Positions 27,551 to 37,588 of a stretch of DNA of 64,000 nt are shown here, in pieces. Every line of letters begins with the position of its first letter. Position 1 is the first letter of the stretch. Origin of the DNA: Prochlorococcus marinus str. MIT 9201 (GTDB lineage Bacteria; Cyanobacteriota; Cyanobacteriia; PCC-6307; Cyanobiaceae); assembly GCF_000759955.1 (NCBI RefSeq), contig NZ_JNAL01000018.1:235564-299563 (forward strand), written 5' to 3'. A program made the position numbers and the translations under genes. The notes below the pieces were generated by a model. The model worked only from the letters and a program-made list of their open reading frames with translations, was not told the DNA's origin and ran no database searches.

Positions 27551-30195
27551 CTTTCTAATGTTTTTTGCAAATGATTTTTAGCATAATCTAAAGCCTCACT
27601 TAACTTATCAATATCTTTAGCACCTGCTTGAGCAAAGTTAGGCTTCCCTCCTCCACCTCCCGAACAAATTCTTGCAATCTCATTTATTAATTTACCGGCA
27701 TGCAATCCTATTTTTACTGCATCATCACTTAAAGAAACTACAAATAACAACTTTCTGTTTTCTGGATTTGGTATTCCCCCAAGGATCACTATTGCTTTGT
27801 CGCCTAAATGAGAAGTTAAATGCAGTGCTGCAGATTGCAAAGAATTTCCATCTAAACCATCAATCTGATTTACTAAAATTGAAAAAGAACTCACTGTTTC
27901 TGCTGATGATTGAAGAGAAGAATATTTAAAATATGCAATTTCATCTTTCATTTTTTGAATCTGTTTATTCTTATTTATTAGTTCTGATTGCAGATTATTA
28001 ACCCTATCAAAAAGTTGTCCTGGATTTGCTTTTAACAAATCACTTAGTTGATTAACCAAAGAATTTCTTTCACTGAAATAGTCGAAAGCTGATTGGCCTG
28101 ATAATGCTTCTATCCTACGTACGCCAGATGAGATTCCTTCTTCACTAATAATTTTAAAACAACCTAATTCAGATGTAGTTTTAACATGTGTACCACCACA
28201 TAGTTCCATAGATACACCAGGTACATCTACAACTCTTACCTCATCACCGTATTTCTCTCCAAACATTGCCAATGCGCCCCTCTCTAAAGCTTCACTTTTA
28301 GGCATATGTTTGATAACAAGTGAATGATTCTGAATAATCCAAGAATTTATAAGAGACTCAACTTTCCTAATTTGATCTTCTGATACTGGCTGAGAGGCAT
28401 TAAAATCAAATCTTAATTTATTAAATGCGACCAATGAACCTTTTTGACTAACATTCTTATTAACGACTTCTTTGAGAGCAGATTGTAATAAATGTGTAGC
28501 TGTATGATTTGCAGAAGCCCTAGCTCTCTTTGCGGGGTTAACAATAGTTTTAACTATTTGTCCAACAGTAAATATTCCATTTTTCACTATTCCATAGTGC
28601 AAGAAGACATTTTTTTTACGAATAACTTTATCAACGATTACTTCTGCATCTATGGTACAAATTATTCCATTGTCTCCAACTTGGCCCCCAGATTCTCCAT
28701 AAAAAGAAGTTTGATCAAGAACAATTTGAACTCTTTGGCCTTCAAATGCCTTCTTGACTAAATTTGAATCAAGAAAAATACCTTGAATTTTTGCTTCTGA
28801 ATCTAGGGAAACTTCACCATTAAAAATAGTTTTACTGAATGAATCTATTTCTCGTTCTAATGAACCCTCAAGAGTTAAATCAATATTACTTGAAGCAGCT
28901 TTAGCTCTCTCTTTTTGTACATCCATTTCTTTCTTAAAACCTTCTACATCAACGTTGATATTATGTTCTTCGGCAATTTCTTCTGTCAGTTCTAATGGAA
29001 AACCATAAGTATCATAGAGTTCAAAAGCTTTAAAACCAGAAATTAATTTCTGTCCTGAAGAAATTATCTCATCTAGCAATTTCTCTCCCCTCTCGAGAGT
29101 TTCTCTAAATCTTTCCTCCTCAATTTTTATCTCACTCAATATTAATTCATTATTATTTTTTAAATCTGGATAATTATTTTCCATTAATTTAATCCCTACT
29201 CTTGCGATATCTGACAAGAACTCTTTTTTTATGCCTAATAATCTCCCATGACGAACCATTCTTCTGATGAGCCTTCTTAATATATATCCTCTTCCAAGAT
29301 TGCTTGCTAAAACTCCGTCAGAAATTAAATGTATGACGGCTCTTGTATGATCACCGAGAATTTTGAAAGAGATTTTAGTTCTCTCATCTGAAGAAAAATA
29401 ATCGATACTTGAAATCTCAGAAGCCTTCTGAATAATCGGAAATATCAAATCAGTTTCGTAGTTATTGCTTTTCTTTTGCAGAATTTGCGCCATTCTCTCG
29501 AGACCCATTCCCGTATCAATATTTTTAAATTTTAAATCTGTTAATTTTCCATTAGAGTCACGATTATATTGCATAAATACAAGATTATAAAATTCAATAA
29601 AACGATCTCCATCCTCTAAGTCAAAATCGTTCAAACCTTTCTCAGGATTGAAATCATAATAAAGTTCAGAACAAGGACCACATGGGCCAGTTTTTCCTGA
29701 GGACCAAAAATTATCCTTTTCACCAAGTTTTACTATTCTATCTGGATGAATACCAATTTCTTCTTTCCAAATTTTCTCCGACTCCTCGTCTTCGTGAAAG
29801 ACACTTACGATTATATTTGAACTAGAAAGTTGATAAATATTAGTAACTAATTCCCAAGCCCACTGAATTGCTTCTCGTTTAAAGTAATCTCCAAAAGAGA
29901 AATTTCCAAGCATTTCAAAAAAAGTATGGTGTCTTGCTGTAACTCCAACATTTTCTATATCATTTGTTCTTATACACTTTTGACTAGAAGTAGCCCTTTT
30001 TGATGGTCTCTCTTTTAAACCCAAAAAAACTGGTTTAAAAGGCAGCATTCCAGCAATTGTGAGCATAACCGTGGGATCATCCGGAATTAAAGATGCACTT
30101 GGAATAATTTTATGTAGTTTTTCACTGTAAAAATTTAAAAAAGCATTTCTTATCTCATCTCCAGTAATTATTTTTTTAACTAGTTGAGATGTCAT
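27535..30195 (-). CDS. alaS: Alanyl-tRNA synthetase
   Basis: A full-length, 886-residue class II synthetase. The catalytic domain opens with the AlaRS-type [13 protein letters not shown], the editing domain has its zinc/active-site motifs NHTATHLL and MELCGGTHV, and the C-terminal domain ends with [14 protein letters not shown] (C-Ala/DHHA1). It charges tRNA(Ala) and removes misacylated serine or glycine. It is divergent from flv3, with about 120 bases between starts. Confidence 0.98.
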   Translation of the reverse strand: MTSQLVKKIITGDEIRNAFLNFYSEKLHKIIPSASLIPDDPTVMLTIAGMLPFKPVFLGLKERPSKRATSSQKCIRTNDIENVGVTARHHTFFEMLGNFSFGDYFKREAIQWAWELVTNIYQLSSSNIIVSVFHEDEESEKIWKEEIGIHPDRIVKLGEKDNFWSSGKTGPCGPCSELYYDFNPEKGLNDFDLEDGDRFIEFYNLVFMQYNRDSNGKLTDLKFKNIDTGMGLERMAQILQKKSNNYETDLIFPIIQKASEISSIDYFSSDERTKISFKILGDHTRAVIHLISDGVLASNLGRGYILRRLIRRMVRHGRLLGIKKEFLSDIARVGIKLMENNYPDLKNNNELILSEIKIEEERFRETLERGEKLLDEIISSGQKLISGFKAFELYDTYGFPLELTEEIAEEHNINVDVEGFKKEMDVQKERAKAASSNIDLTLEGSLEREIDSFSKTIFNGEVSLDSEAKIQGIFLDSNLVKKAFEGQRVQIVLDQTSFYGESGGQVGDNGIICTIDAEVIVDKVIRKKNVFLHYGIVKNGIFTVGQIVKTIVNPAKRARASANHTATHLLQSALKEVVNKNVSQKGSLVAFNKLRFDFNASQPVSEDQIRKVESLINSWIIQNHSLVIKHMPKSEALERGALAMFGEKYGDEVRVVDVPGVSMELCGGTHVKTTSELGCFKIISEEGISSGVRRIEALSGQSAFDYFSERNSLVNQLSDLLKANPGQLFDRVNNLQSELINKNKQIQKMKDEIAYFKYSSLQSSAETVSSFSILVNQIDGLDGNSLQSAALHLTSHLGDKAIVILGGIPNPENRKLLFVVSLSDDAVKIGLHAGKLINEIARICSGGGGGKPNFAQAGAKDIDKLSEALDYAKNHLQKTLESYSDK

Positions 30196-30314
30196 TTATC
30201 CAGAATGAGAAGAATAAAAATTAAAGAAAAGCGTAATTTCGGTTATTTCGCAAAAATGATCACACGGATCTATATTCTATATAACTAAAGTTATTTTATA
30301 AAGCGAATTATCTT

Positions 30315-32090
30315 ATGATAGCCTCTGCCCAGACCAGTAATCCTAAATTGGCACAAATAAATAACAAGTTGACAGTTCAATCTCAATACTTCGCTAATGA
30401 TTCTTATGCCATTAGATCTCTTGATTGGGATCGTAGCAGATTTGATATTGAATTTGGTTTAAGAAATGGAACTACCTACAATAGTTTTATTATTAAAGGC
30501 GAAAAAATAGCAATTATTGATACTAGTCACGCAAAGTTTGAAGAATTATGGTTTGAAGAATTACTGAAAAAAGTCAATCCGCAAGAAGTTGATTATCTAA
30601 TTACAAGCCATACAGAACCTGATCATTCTGGTTTAATAGGTAATCTTTTAGAATTAAACCAAAATATCACAGTAGTTGGATCAAAATTAGCCCTTAAATT
30701 CATTGAAGACCAAATACATATTCCCTTTAAGCGTCTAGAGGTTAAGAGTGGAGAGTTTTTAAATCTCGGAACAAATCCTAATAGTGGTTTAGAACATAAC
30801 ATTGAATTTATAAGTGCACCAAATTTACATTGGCCAGATACTATATTTTCATATGATCACAGCACGCATGTGCTTTATACATGCGATGCATTTGGACTCC
30901 ATTATTGTTCTGACGAATTTTTTGACACTGATCAAAAAGAAATATACGATGATTTCCGTTTTTATTACGATTGCCTAATGGGTCCAAACGCTAGAAGCGT
31001 TCTTCAGGCAATTAAAAGAATAGATAAGCTACCTGAATTAAAAACAATAGCCGTAGGTCATGGTCCTTTGCTTCATAATCAAGTCAATTTTTGGAAAGGA
31101 AAATATCTAGAATGGAGTAGTAATAAAAGTAAGGGAAACGAATTTGCAGCAGTTTGCTACATAAGCGATTATGGCTACTGTGATCGACTAAGCCAAGCAA
31201 TATCTCATGGAATAAGTAAAGCAGATGCTCAAGTCCAATTAATTGATTTAAGATCTTCTGACCCTCAAGAATTGACAGGTTTAATTTCAGAAGCAAAAGC
31301 AGTGATTATTCCCACATGGCCAGTTCATTCAGATAATGAATTCAAAGAATCTCTGGGTACTTTGTTTGCGGCATTAAAGCCTAAACAATTTACAGCTGTT
31401 TATGATGCATTTGGAGGAAATGATGAGCCAATAGATTCTCTAGCAAGTAAGTTAAGAGAACTGGGACAGAAAGAAGCCTTCTCGCCTCTAAGAGTTAAAA
31501 ATATTCCAGATCCTATTATTTATCAACAATTCGAGGAAGCTGGAACTGATTTAGGTCAATTGATTAATAAAAAGAAAAATATTGCCTCCATTAAGAGCCT
31601 TGATTCTAATTTAGATAAAGCTTTAGGCAGATTAAGTGGAGGATTATATGTAGTAACAGCTAGCCAAGGAGAAGGTTCGACATTCAGACAAAGTGCAATG
31701 GTCGCTAGTTGGGTGAGTCAAGCAAGTTTTTCTCCACCAGGTATTACAGTTGCAGTAGCAAAAGATAGAGCTATTGAATCATACATGCAAGTTGGAAAAG
31801 GTTTCGTTGTGAATATATTGAGGGAAGACAACTATCAAAAAATGTTTAGACATTTTTTAAAAAGATTTGCTCCTGGTGCTGATAGATTTGCGGACGTAGA
31901 TGTAATTAGTCACATCGCAGAAGGAGGACCAGTTCTTTCAGACTCACTTGCTTTTTTAGATTGTAAAGTGACTTCAAGACTAGAGACTCCAGATCATTGG
32001 ATAATTTACGGAATCGTTAAAAACGGTAATGTCTCTGACTTATCATGCAAAACAGCTGTTCATCACAGGAAAGTTGCCAATCACTATTAA
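30315..32090 (+). CDS. flv3: Flavodiiron protein with canonical iron ligands (Flv3-type)
   Basis: A 591-residue cyanobacterial flavodiiron protein with three domains: beta-lactamase-like diiron (1-260), flavodoxin (about 275-415) and a flavin-reductase domain at the C-terminus (about 435-591). All seven iron ligands are present: His99, Glu101, Asp103, His104 (HTEPDH), His172 (LHWPD), Asp191 (TCDAFG) and His249 (VGHGP). Flv1/Flv3 heteromers reduce oxygen to water with electrons from photosystem I and protect it in fluctuating light. The canonical ligands place this copy with Flv3; flv1 is one gene downstream. It ends overlapping a convergent membrane gene by four bases. Confidence 0.93.
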   Translation: MIASAQTSNPKLAQINNKLTVQSQYFANDSYAIRSLDWDRSRFDIEFGLRNGTTYNSFIIKGEKIAIIDTSHAKFEELWFEELLKKVNPQEVDYLITSHTEPDHSGLIGNLLELNQNITVVGSKLALKFIEDQIHIPFKRLEVKSGEFLNLGTNPNSGLEHNIEFISAPNLHWPDTIFSYDHSTHVLYTCDAFGLHYCSDEFFDTDQKEIYDDFRFYYDCLMGPNARSVLQAIKRIDKLPELKTIAVGHGPLLHNQVNFWKGKYLEWSSNKSKGNEFAAVCYISDYGYCDRLSQAISHGISKADAQVQLIDLRSSDPQELTGLISEAKAVIIPTWPVHSDNEFKESLGTLFAALKPKQFTAVYDAFGGNDEPIDSLASKLRELGQKEAFSPLRVKNIPDPIIYQQFEEAGTDLGQLINKKKNIASIKSLDSNLDKALGRLSGGLYVVTASQGEGSTFRQSAMVASWVSQASFSPPGITVAVAKDRAIESYMQVGKGFVVNILREDNYQKMFRHFLKRFAPGADRFADVDVISHIAEGGPVLSDSLAFLDCKVTSRLETPDHWIIYGIVKNGNVSDLSCKTAVHHRKVANHY

Positions 32091-32803
32091 TTGTTAGCTA
32101 TTGAAAATTTAAAACTTAAATTTTTTTTACGCTTCATTAGTTCAAGCAAGAGCCCATATATAAAAAAAATAATTCCTGTCATTTCAAGCAATTCTTCGAT
32201 CCCCGAAATTGCTTCATACCAAAATCCTCGCCGTGATATTTCTCCTGCCGTAACGAGCCAACTATTAAATGCCTCCATCCCTATAGCTCCAGTGACATAA
32301 ATGACACCTGATGCAAGTGAAATTTGGAACATTCTCCTTCCTTGAGAAATAAAGAAGGGGAAAAACTTGATTGCAAAATATGCTGCGATCGCTCCATAAG
32401 GCAAAACCCATATAGAAGCAAGAGACGGGTGCACATATTGCCTTAACTCTGGAATTACAAATAATTCATGTATTTGGAAAATCTCGTCGATTGTAAGAAA
32501 TAAAAATATCCTACTTAAAATTATCCAGTTTTGTCTTTTCACTTTTCCGCTCAATTCACCTAGTTTATTAAGTAAAAATGAAGCCATACCTAATAGCATG
32601 CCGCTGTAAAAAGCAGTTAGATTAAACTCTTCATCTAGATTGATGGCATCGAAGAAATCTTGGTAAAAATTTTCTCTAACTTCTGCAAAATTAATTAATG
32701 CTTCGCTTATACAGTGTAAAACAAAGAAAGTCAAAGCTACTCTGAATAATAGAATACATATTTGATATGGACTGAAAGTACCAAGTTTAAATTCTTTTTC
32801 CAA
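32087..32803 (-). CDS. Polytopic membrane protein with D/E/H pattern, unknown
   Basis: A 238-residue protein with about six hydrophobic helices. I do not recognise a named family. Acidic and histidine residues sit within or next to predicted helices: Asp106-Glu107 and His112-Glu113 (TIDEIFQIHE), Glu177 (IGMEAF), Glu203-Glu204 and Glu207 (GIEELLEMTG). Such a set could bind a metal pair or carry protons. The gene lies between flv3 and flv1 on the opposite strand; its stop overlaps that of flv3 and its start faces flv1 across a 360-base gap. Whether it takes part in their electron pathway is unknown. Confidence 0.75.
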   Translation of the reverse strand: MEKEFKLGTFSPYQICILLFRVALTFFVLHCISEALINFAEVRENFYQDFFDAINLDEEFNLTAFYSGMLLGMASFLLNKLGELSGKVKRQNWIILSRIFLFLTIDEIFQIHELFVIPELRQYVHPSLASIWVLPYGAIAAYFAIKFFPFFISQGRRMFQISLASGVIYVTGAIGMEAFNSWLVTAGEISRRGFWYEAISGIEELLEMTGIIFFIYGLLLELMKRKKNLSFKFSIANN

Positions 32804-32927
32804 TTATTTTAAAATGTTTTAGTTAGTGTAACTGTAACGGCAAAAATCGAAGAAGCTTATATTTATTATCTTTAATATAAAAGTAATTAAAAATTTACCA
32901 TTTTATCTGTCCACTTAATAGCAAAAG

Positions 32928-33029
32928 ATGATATGGAAAAAGCATTCAATCTGGAGTAGACAAAATCAAGAATCAACTTCATCCATTGCAAACGCCACAA
33001 GGAATATAACCGTATTAGTTCTTAAGTAG
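32928..33029 (+). CDS. Possible 33-residue ORF in the flv1 upstream region
   Basis: The gap 32804-33165 is the longest without a firm gene. Within it an ATG at 32928 opens a 33-residue frame (MIWKKHSIWSRQNQES...NITVLVLK) ending at TAG 33027-33029. It is basic and not low complexity, but very short and with no clear ribosome-binding site; it may be chance. The rest of the gap is AT-rich and should hold the promoters of flv1 and of the convergent membrane gene; I see no clear hairpin or riboswitch in it. Confidence 0.25.
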   Translation: MIWKKHSIWSRQNQESTSSIANATRNITVLVLK

Positions 33030-33165
33030 GTATAATCAACTCAAAAATAGGTTTTCCTAGGAATTACATGCTCGGGTCGATTTGTAAATTTGAGTTTAGA
33101 ATCTCCTCATCCATAATGATCGGCTATTAAGTTTCAAATCATTACTAGAAAACAAAACTTTGAAA

Positions 33166-34968
33166 ATGTCAGAAATTAATACAAACTTAATCTCAAAAAA
33201 TCAAAATTTTTCAAAATTTGAAATTACTAAAAATTTTACTTGTATACGATTTATAGATCAAAATAAAGAAAGATTTGAACTTGAGTTTAGTCTCGAAAAA
33301 GGAACCTCCTTCAACACCTTTTTAATTAAAAGTAAAGAGAAACTTTTTATTATTCACCCACCGGAAAAAAAATATTTAAATGCATTTATTGATATAATTT
33401 CCGATTTCTTTAATCAATTTAAATTTCATAAAATAAACATCATCACTGGTCATATTAATCCACAAATCATAGAAACTATAAAAAATACTAGTACACACTT
33501 TCAAAACTTAACTATTACTTGCTCTAATCCTGGCTTTAAACTTATTAGCGAACTTTGGAATCAAAGAAATCCTAACTTAAAAGACTTCGTTGAAATTCAA
33601 TTACCCAAAATAAACTTAGTCAAAAAAGAACTTAATTTAGAATTAGATAATATTTCACTAGAGTTAATTCCTATTCCAACAGCGCGTTGGCCTGGAGGCC
33701 TAATAATTTATGAACGCAATCAAGAAATACTTTTAAGTGAAAAAATATTCTCTGCGCACATTGCATCAAAATATTGGTCTGAGACAAATCGAATAAGTAC
33801 AGAAATTGATAGAAAGCACTTTTATGATTGTCTGATGGCACCAATGTCTAATCAGGTGGTATCAATAACTGAAAAACTTGCAGATTATGACATTAAAACT
33901 ATTGCACCATTGCACGGTCCAGCCATTGAATATAGCTTAAAAAGCTTTTTAAATGACTACATTAGATGGGGTGAAAATCTGTCAACAAATAATCCTAAAA
34001 TCGCTCTTATTTACGCGAGTGCATATGGTAATACAGCCTCCATAGGTGATGCTTTAGCCAAAGGAATAAATAGAACTTCTGTTGAAGTAGAAAGTATTAA
34101 TTGCGAATTTACATCAAATGATGTTCTTATAAAATCCATCCAAAATGCTGATGGATATTTAATAGGATCTCCGACACTTGGAGGTCACGCCCCAACGCCT
34201 ATTGTAAGTGCACTAGGGACATTGTTATCAGAAGGGAATAGAGATAAACCAGTCGGAATTTTCGGTAGTTTTGGTTGGAGTGGCGAAGCGATAGATTTAC
34301 TTGAATCGAAATTAAAAGACGGAGGTTTTCAGTTTAGTTTTGACCCTATAAGAATTAAATTTAGTCCGAATAAACCAAAAATTAAAGAACTAGAAGAAAT
34401 AGGGACTCACTTTGGGAGAAAAATTTTAAAGAAAGCTAAGAAAAAAATCCGAAAATCAGATACTGGAATGATTACAAGTAAAACGGATCCAAAGTTACAA
34501 GCTCTTGGAAGGGTAATTGGCTCACTTTGTGTTCTAACTGCCTCTAAAGGAAAAGATGAGAATAATATCAAAGGAGCTATGCTTGCATCCTGGGTTAGTC
34601 AGGCAAGTTTTTCCCCACCGGGATTAAGTATTGCAGTAGCAAAAGATAGATCAGTAGAGTCTCTACTTCAAATTGGAGATTCATTTGCCTTAAATATTTT
34701 AAGTGAAAAAGATTTTAAAGAACCTTTGAAAAGATTCACAAAACCTTTTTCGCCAGGTGAAGATAGATTCGAAGGTTTAAATATTGAATTAACTCCTAAT
34801 AAACAAATAATAATTCCTAACTCTTTAGCGTGGTTGGATGCTTCTGTTAAAGAAAGAATGGAATGTGGAGATCATTGGGTAATATACGCTGAAGTGCTAC
34901 ACGGTAATATACTAAAGTCTGATTGTCTAACAGCAGTACATCACCGTAAAACTGGTGCTAACTATTAA
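33166..34968 (+). CDS. flv1: Flavodiiron protein lacking most iron ligands (Flv1-type)
   Basis: From the ATG at 33166 (MSEINTNLISKNQ) the protein has 600 residues with the same three domains as Flv3. The diiron site is eroded: HTEPDH of Flv3 is HINPQI here (Glu, Asp and the second His lost), LHWPD is ARWPG (His to Arg), and the TCDAFG Asp is Lys; only His96 and His250 remain. This pattern is the known hallmark of Flv1, which pairs with Flv3. The flavin-reductase domain (ASWVSQASFSPPG) is intact. A TTG two codons upstream is a less likely start. An FMN reductase gene follows 20 bases later. Confidence 0.93.
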   Translation: MSEINTNLISKNQNFSKFEITKNFTCIRFIDQNKERFELEFSLEKGTSFNTFLIKSKEKLFIIHPPEKKYLNAFIDIISDFFNQFKFHKINIITGHINPQIIETIKNTSTHFQNLTITCSNPGFKLISELWNQRNPNLKDFVEIQLPKINLVKKELNLELDNISLELIPIPTARWPGGLIIYERNQEILLSEKIFSAHIASKYWSETNRISTEIDRKHFYDCLMAPMSNQVVSITEKLADYDIKTIAPLHGPAIEYSLKSFLNDYIRWGENLSTNNPKIALIYASAYGNTASIGDALAKGINRTSVEVESINCEFTSNDVLIKSIQNADGYLIGSPTLGGHAPTPIVSALGTLLSEGNRDKPVGIFGSFGWSGEAIDLLESKLKDGGFQFSFDPIRIKFSPNKPKIKELEEIGTHFGRKILKKAKKKIRKSDTGMITSKTDPKLQALGRVIGSLCVLTASKGKDENNIKGAMLASWVSQASFSPPGLSIAVAKDRSVESLLQIGDSFALNILSEKDFKEPLKRFTKPFSPGEDRFEGLNIELTPNKQIIIPNSLAWLDASVKERMECGDHWVIYAEVLHGNILKSDCLTAVHHRKTGANY

Positions 34969-34988
34969 AATTATTTATTATCGTATTT

Positions 34989-35513
34989 ATGACTGAATCA
35001 AAGGGCCTAATAATTATTTCAGCTAGTTGTGGGAAAAATCTTGAACTTTCTGAGAAATTCCTTGAAAAAAGTAATGAACTTAAAATTAGTTCTGAAATTT
35101 TAGATCTTACCACTCTTGACATTCCATTATTTAATCCAAGAATTCACAGCAAAGAAAATATTCCAAATGAAATAGAAGAATTAAAAAAAAAGCTTTTTAA
35201 GATTGAAAGGTGGGTGATTTGTGCGCCTGAATATAATGGATCAATACCTCCTATTCTCTCCAACTTCATCGCATGGCTTTCTATTTCTGGAGATGACTTT
35301 AGGAATTTATTTAATGGTCAACCGATTGCAATAGCAACATTTTCAGGTGGCATAGGGTTAGAACTGCTGACCTCATTACGCATTCAATTAGTGCATTTAG
35401 GAAGTCAAGTATTAGGGAGACAACTTTTGTCCTCATATAGTAAACCTATAGATACAAAAACAATCGAAGATATTATTCAAAGACTTTTACAAATGAAAAA
35501 ATTAAAAACATAA
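34989..35513 (+). CDS. NADPH-dependent FMN reductase family protein
   Basis: A 174-residue flavodoxin-like protein. The phosphate-binding loop SASCGKNLELS and the APEYNGSIPPILSNFIAWLS segment, which holds the flavin isoalloxazine, are typical of the NADPH-dependent FMN/quinone reductase (chromate reductase, ArsH-like) family. It is 20 bases after flv1 on the same strand, so they are probably co-transcribed and it may supply reduced flavin or electrons in the same oxidative-stress context; that link is inference from position. It is convergent with the PBP2 gene, 21 bases apart. Confidence 0.87.
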   Translation: MTESKGLIIISASCGKNLELSEKFLEKSNELKISSEILDLTTLDIPLFNPRIHSKENIPNEIEELKKKLFKIERWVICAPEYNGSIPPILSNFIAWLSISGDDFRNLFNGQPIAIATFSGGIGLELLTSLRIQLVHLGSQVLGRQLLSSYSKPIDTKTIEDIIQRLLQMKKLKT

Positions 35514-35534
35514 ACTTTAAAACAAAAATTTTTA

Positions 35535-37325
35535 TTAATTCTTTTCATTCCAAACTTTTAAAATTTGTTTAGCCATAGGAAGAGCATGTACCGAACCCCC
35601 ACCAGGAGTATTTTGTGCAAATGCTACTACAAGCAACTCACTCTTTTCCGAAGGAGCAAAGCAAACAAACCAAGCATGATCTAAGCCACCTTCACCATCT
35701 TCAGCAGTTCCTGTCTTACCTGACACTGGAGGTAAGTTTGAAACCCCATAATTAATTGATACTCCTGTTCCAGACTCTACTACTTTCCTGAGACCACTTT
35801 TTATCAATTGAATATTTTGTGGATCAATATCAATTGGAATACGTTTTTTATCTAAAAGACTTTCTACATTTTTTTTAGTCAAATGAGGAGTAACTAGATA
35901 ACCTCCATTAGCAATTGCTGCATAGGCTCTAGCTATTTGAATTGGAGTTACTTGAACAACAAATTGACCAATAGACATACTTGCAATATCTTCTGGAACC
36001 CAAGGGGTTCTTCCTGGTTGCCCCCATCCTCTACCTTCTTTTGCCCATTCACTACTGGCTACTAATCCTATATTTTCCTGTTCAGAAATTTCGATCCCAG
36101 ATAAAGAATTAAAACCAAGCTTTCGGGAGACCTTATGAATTTCATCAACTCCTACTCCGTAACCTACTTGATAAAAAAATGTATTACTAGACACTCTTAA
36201 AGCATCTTCATAACCTATTACCCCAAAGCCTAAATCATTGTGCTCTCTAAAACATTGATTCCCATAAGTTATACATGGTTTGGTATCTAACATGGTATCT
36301 CTAGGAAATTTTCCACTTTCCAAGCCCGCTAAAGCAGTTACAATTTTCCAAACACTTCCTGGATCATAAGCATTTAAAGCTCTATTAAAGAGGGGTTTTT
36401 CAGGAGAGTTAAATATATTATTATATTCTTTTTCAGGCTTAAAATCCTGTGAAAAAAAATTCAAATCAAAATTAGGCCTACTTACCATTGCTCTTATTGC
36501 ACCATCTCTTGGATCCATCACTATTATTGCTCCAGCTTTTTTGTCTTTAAGAGCTTCCTCAGCAACCAATTGCAGATTAAGGTCTAGTGTTAGTTGAATA
36601 TCATTACCTTGTACTGGAGGTCTGATACCCAATGATCTTTGAAATTTACCTAATGAATTCACTTCAACCATTTCTCCGCCCCATTCACCTCTTATAAAAT
36701 CTTCGTAAACAGCTTCAATTCCTGTTCTTCCTATTAAGTCATTTAATTTATAACCCTTCTTAGATAAGAATTTATATTCTGATTCAGTAATTGGCTGAGT
36801 ATAACCAATTACATGAGCAGCAAGGGATTTATGAGGATAAGACCTAATTAATTTAGTTGCTATTTCAAAACTAATTAAATTAGCTTCATTTTCCTTGAAC
36901 TTTATTAATTGATCTACATTTAAATCATCAAGAATAATTACTGAAAGTTTTTGATTTTTTAGACCATCAGAATATTTTTTTTGAATTAAATTTTTATCAA
37001 TATTTAACAAGTTAGAAATAGTTGATTTATGTTTTTCCCAATTGCTTTTATTAACAGATTGAGGCTTTATTATTACAGAATATTTAACTCTACTATCTGC
37101 TAAAACATAACCATTTTTATCTAATATTCTTCCTCGTATTGGTTGTGAAGCAATCAGTCTGATCCTATTCTCATCTGACATCTCCTTAAAAGATTCATAA
37201 TTTAAAAGTTGTATAAAAATTAACCTAAATAGAATCAATAAAAATGAAATAGAAGAAAAAATAAGTAAGACTAAAGGTTGTCTCTTCAATGAAATAGGTT
37301 TTTTATTAGGACTGATTTTGGTCAA
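35535..37325 (-). CDS. mrdA: Penicillin-binding protein 2 (cell-elongation transpeptidase)
   Basis: A 596-residue class B penicillin-binding protein. One N-terminal membrane anchor (about 16-38) is followed by a dimerisation/pedestal domain (RIRLIASQPIRGRILDKNG) and the transpeptidase with SVWK (active-site serine, in DPGSVWKIV), SSN (VSSNTFFYQ) and KTG (SGKTGTAEDG). It crosslinks peptidoglycan during growth. The domain order and AGAIIVMDP..GAIRAMVSRPNFD fit PBP2/MrdA better than FtsI, but no rodA or mreC is beside it. The start is TTG at 37325. Confidence 0.9.
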   Translation of the reverse strand: MTKISPNKKPISLKRQPLVLLIFSSISFLLILFRLIFIQLLNYESFKEMSDENRIRLIASQPIRGRILDKNGYVLADSRVKYSVIIKPQSVNKSNWEKHKSTISNLLNIDKNLIQKKYSDGLKNQKLSVIILDDLNVDQLIKFKENEANLISFEIATKLIRSYPHKSLAAHVIGYTQPITESEYKFLSKKGYKLNDLIGRTGIEAVYEDFIRGEWGGEMVEVNSLGKFQRSLGIRPPVQGNDIQLTLDLNLQLVAEEALKDKKAGAIIVMDPRDGAIRAMVSRPNFDLNFFSQDFKPEKEYNNIFNSPEKPLFNRALNAYDPGSVWKIVTALAGLESGKFPRDTMLDTKPCITYGNQCFREHNDLGFGVIGYEDALRVSSNTFFYQVGYGVGVDEIHKVSRKLGFNSLSGIEISEQENIGLVASSEWAKEGRGWGQPGRTPWVPEDIASMSIGQFVVQVTPIQIARAYAAIANGGYLVTPHLTKKNVESLLDKKRIPIDIDPQNIQLIKSGLRKVVESGTGVSINYGVSNLPPVSGKTGTAEDGEGGLDHAWFVCFAPSEKSELLVVAFAQNTPGGGSVHALPMAKQILKVWNEKN

Positions 37326-37336
37326 AAAAATAAAAT

Positions 37337-37480
37337 TTATTTAAAAATTGTTTTTTCCAATAAAGCAATGGTTGATTTTATCTCTTTTAGTCTAGTTATT
37401 AAATCTTCATAATCACCTTCTTCATTGTTCAGATTAAGGTCATCATTTTCAATATTATTTGAATTCAAATTATCACTCAT
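37337..37480 (-). CDS. 47-residue acidic helical protein, unknown (small ORF)
   Basis: ATG at 37480, TAA at 37337-37339, so it ends 12 bases before the PBP2 start on the same strand. The N-terminal half is Asn/Asp/Glu-rich (MSDNLNSNNIENDD), the C-terminal half is a heptad-like helix (YEDLITRLKEIKSTIALLEK). I do not recognise it. Position directly before PBP2 suggests a shared transcript; with a coiled-coil helix it could bind a partner. Short length leaves room for doubt. Confidence 0.55.
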   Translation of the reverse strand: MSDNLNSNNIENDDLNLNNEEGDYEDLITRLKEIKSTIALLEKTIFK

Positions 37481-37588
37481 AAAACTTATAATTTTTTAAG
37501 CAATTGTTCAATTTAATGTAATCTTAAATAAGAAATATATTTTTTCAAAATTATATTAACTTAGATACTGAAAAAATATCAAAAAAAA

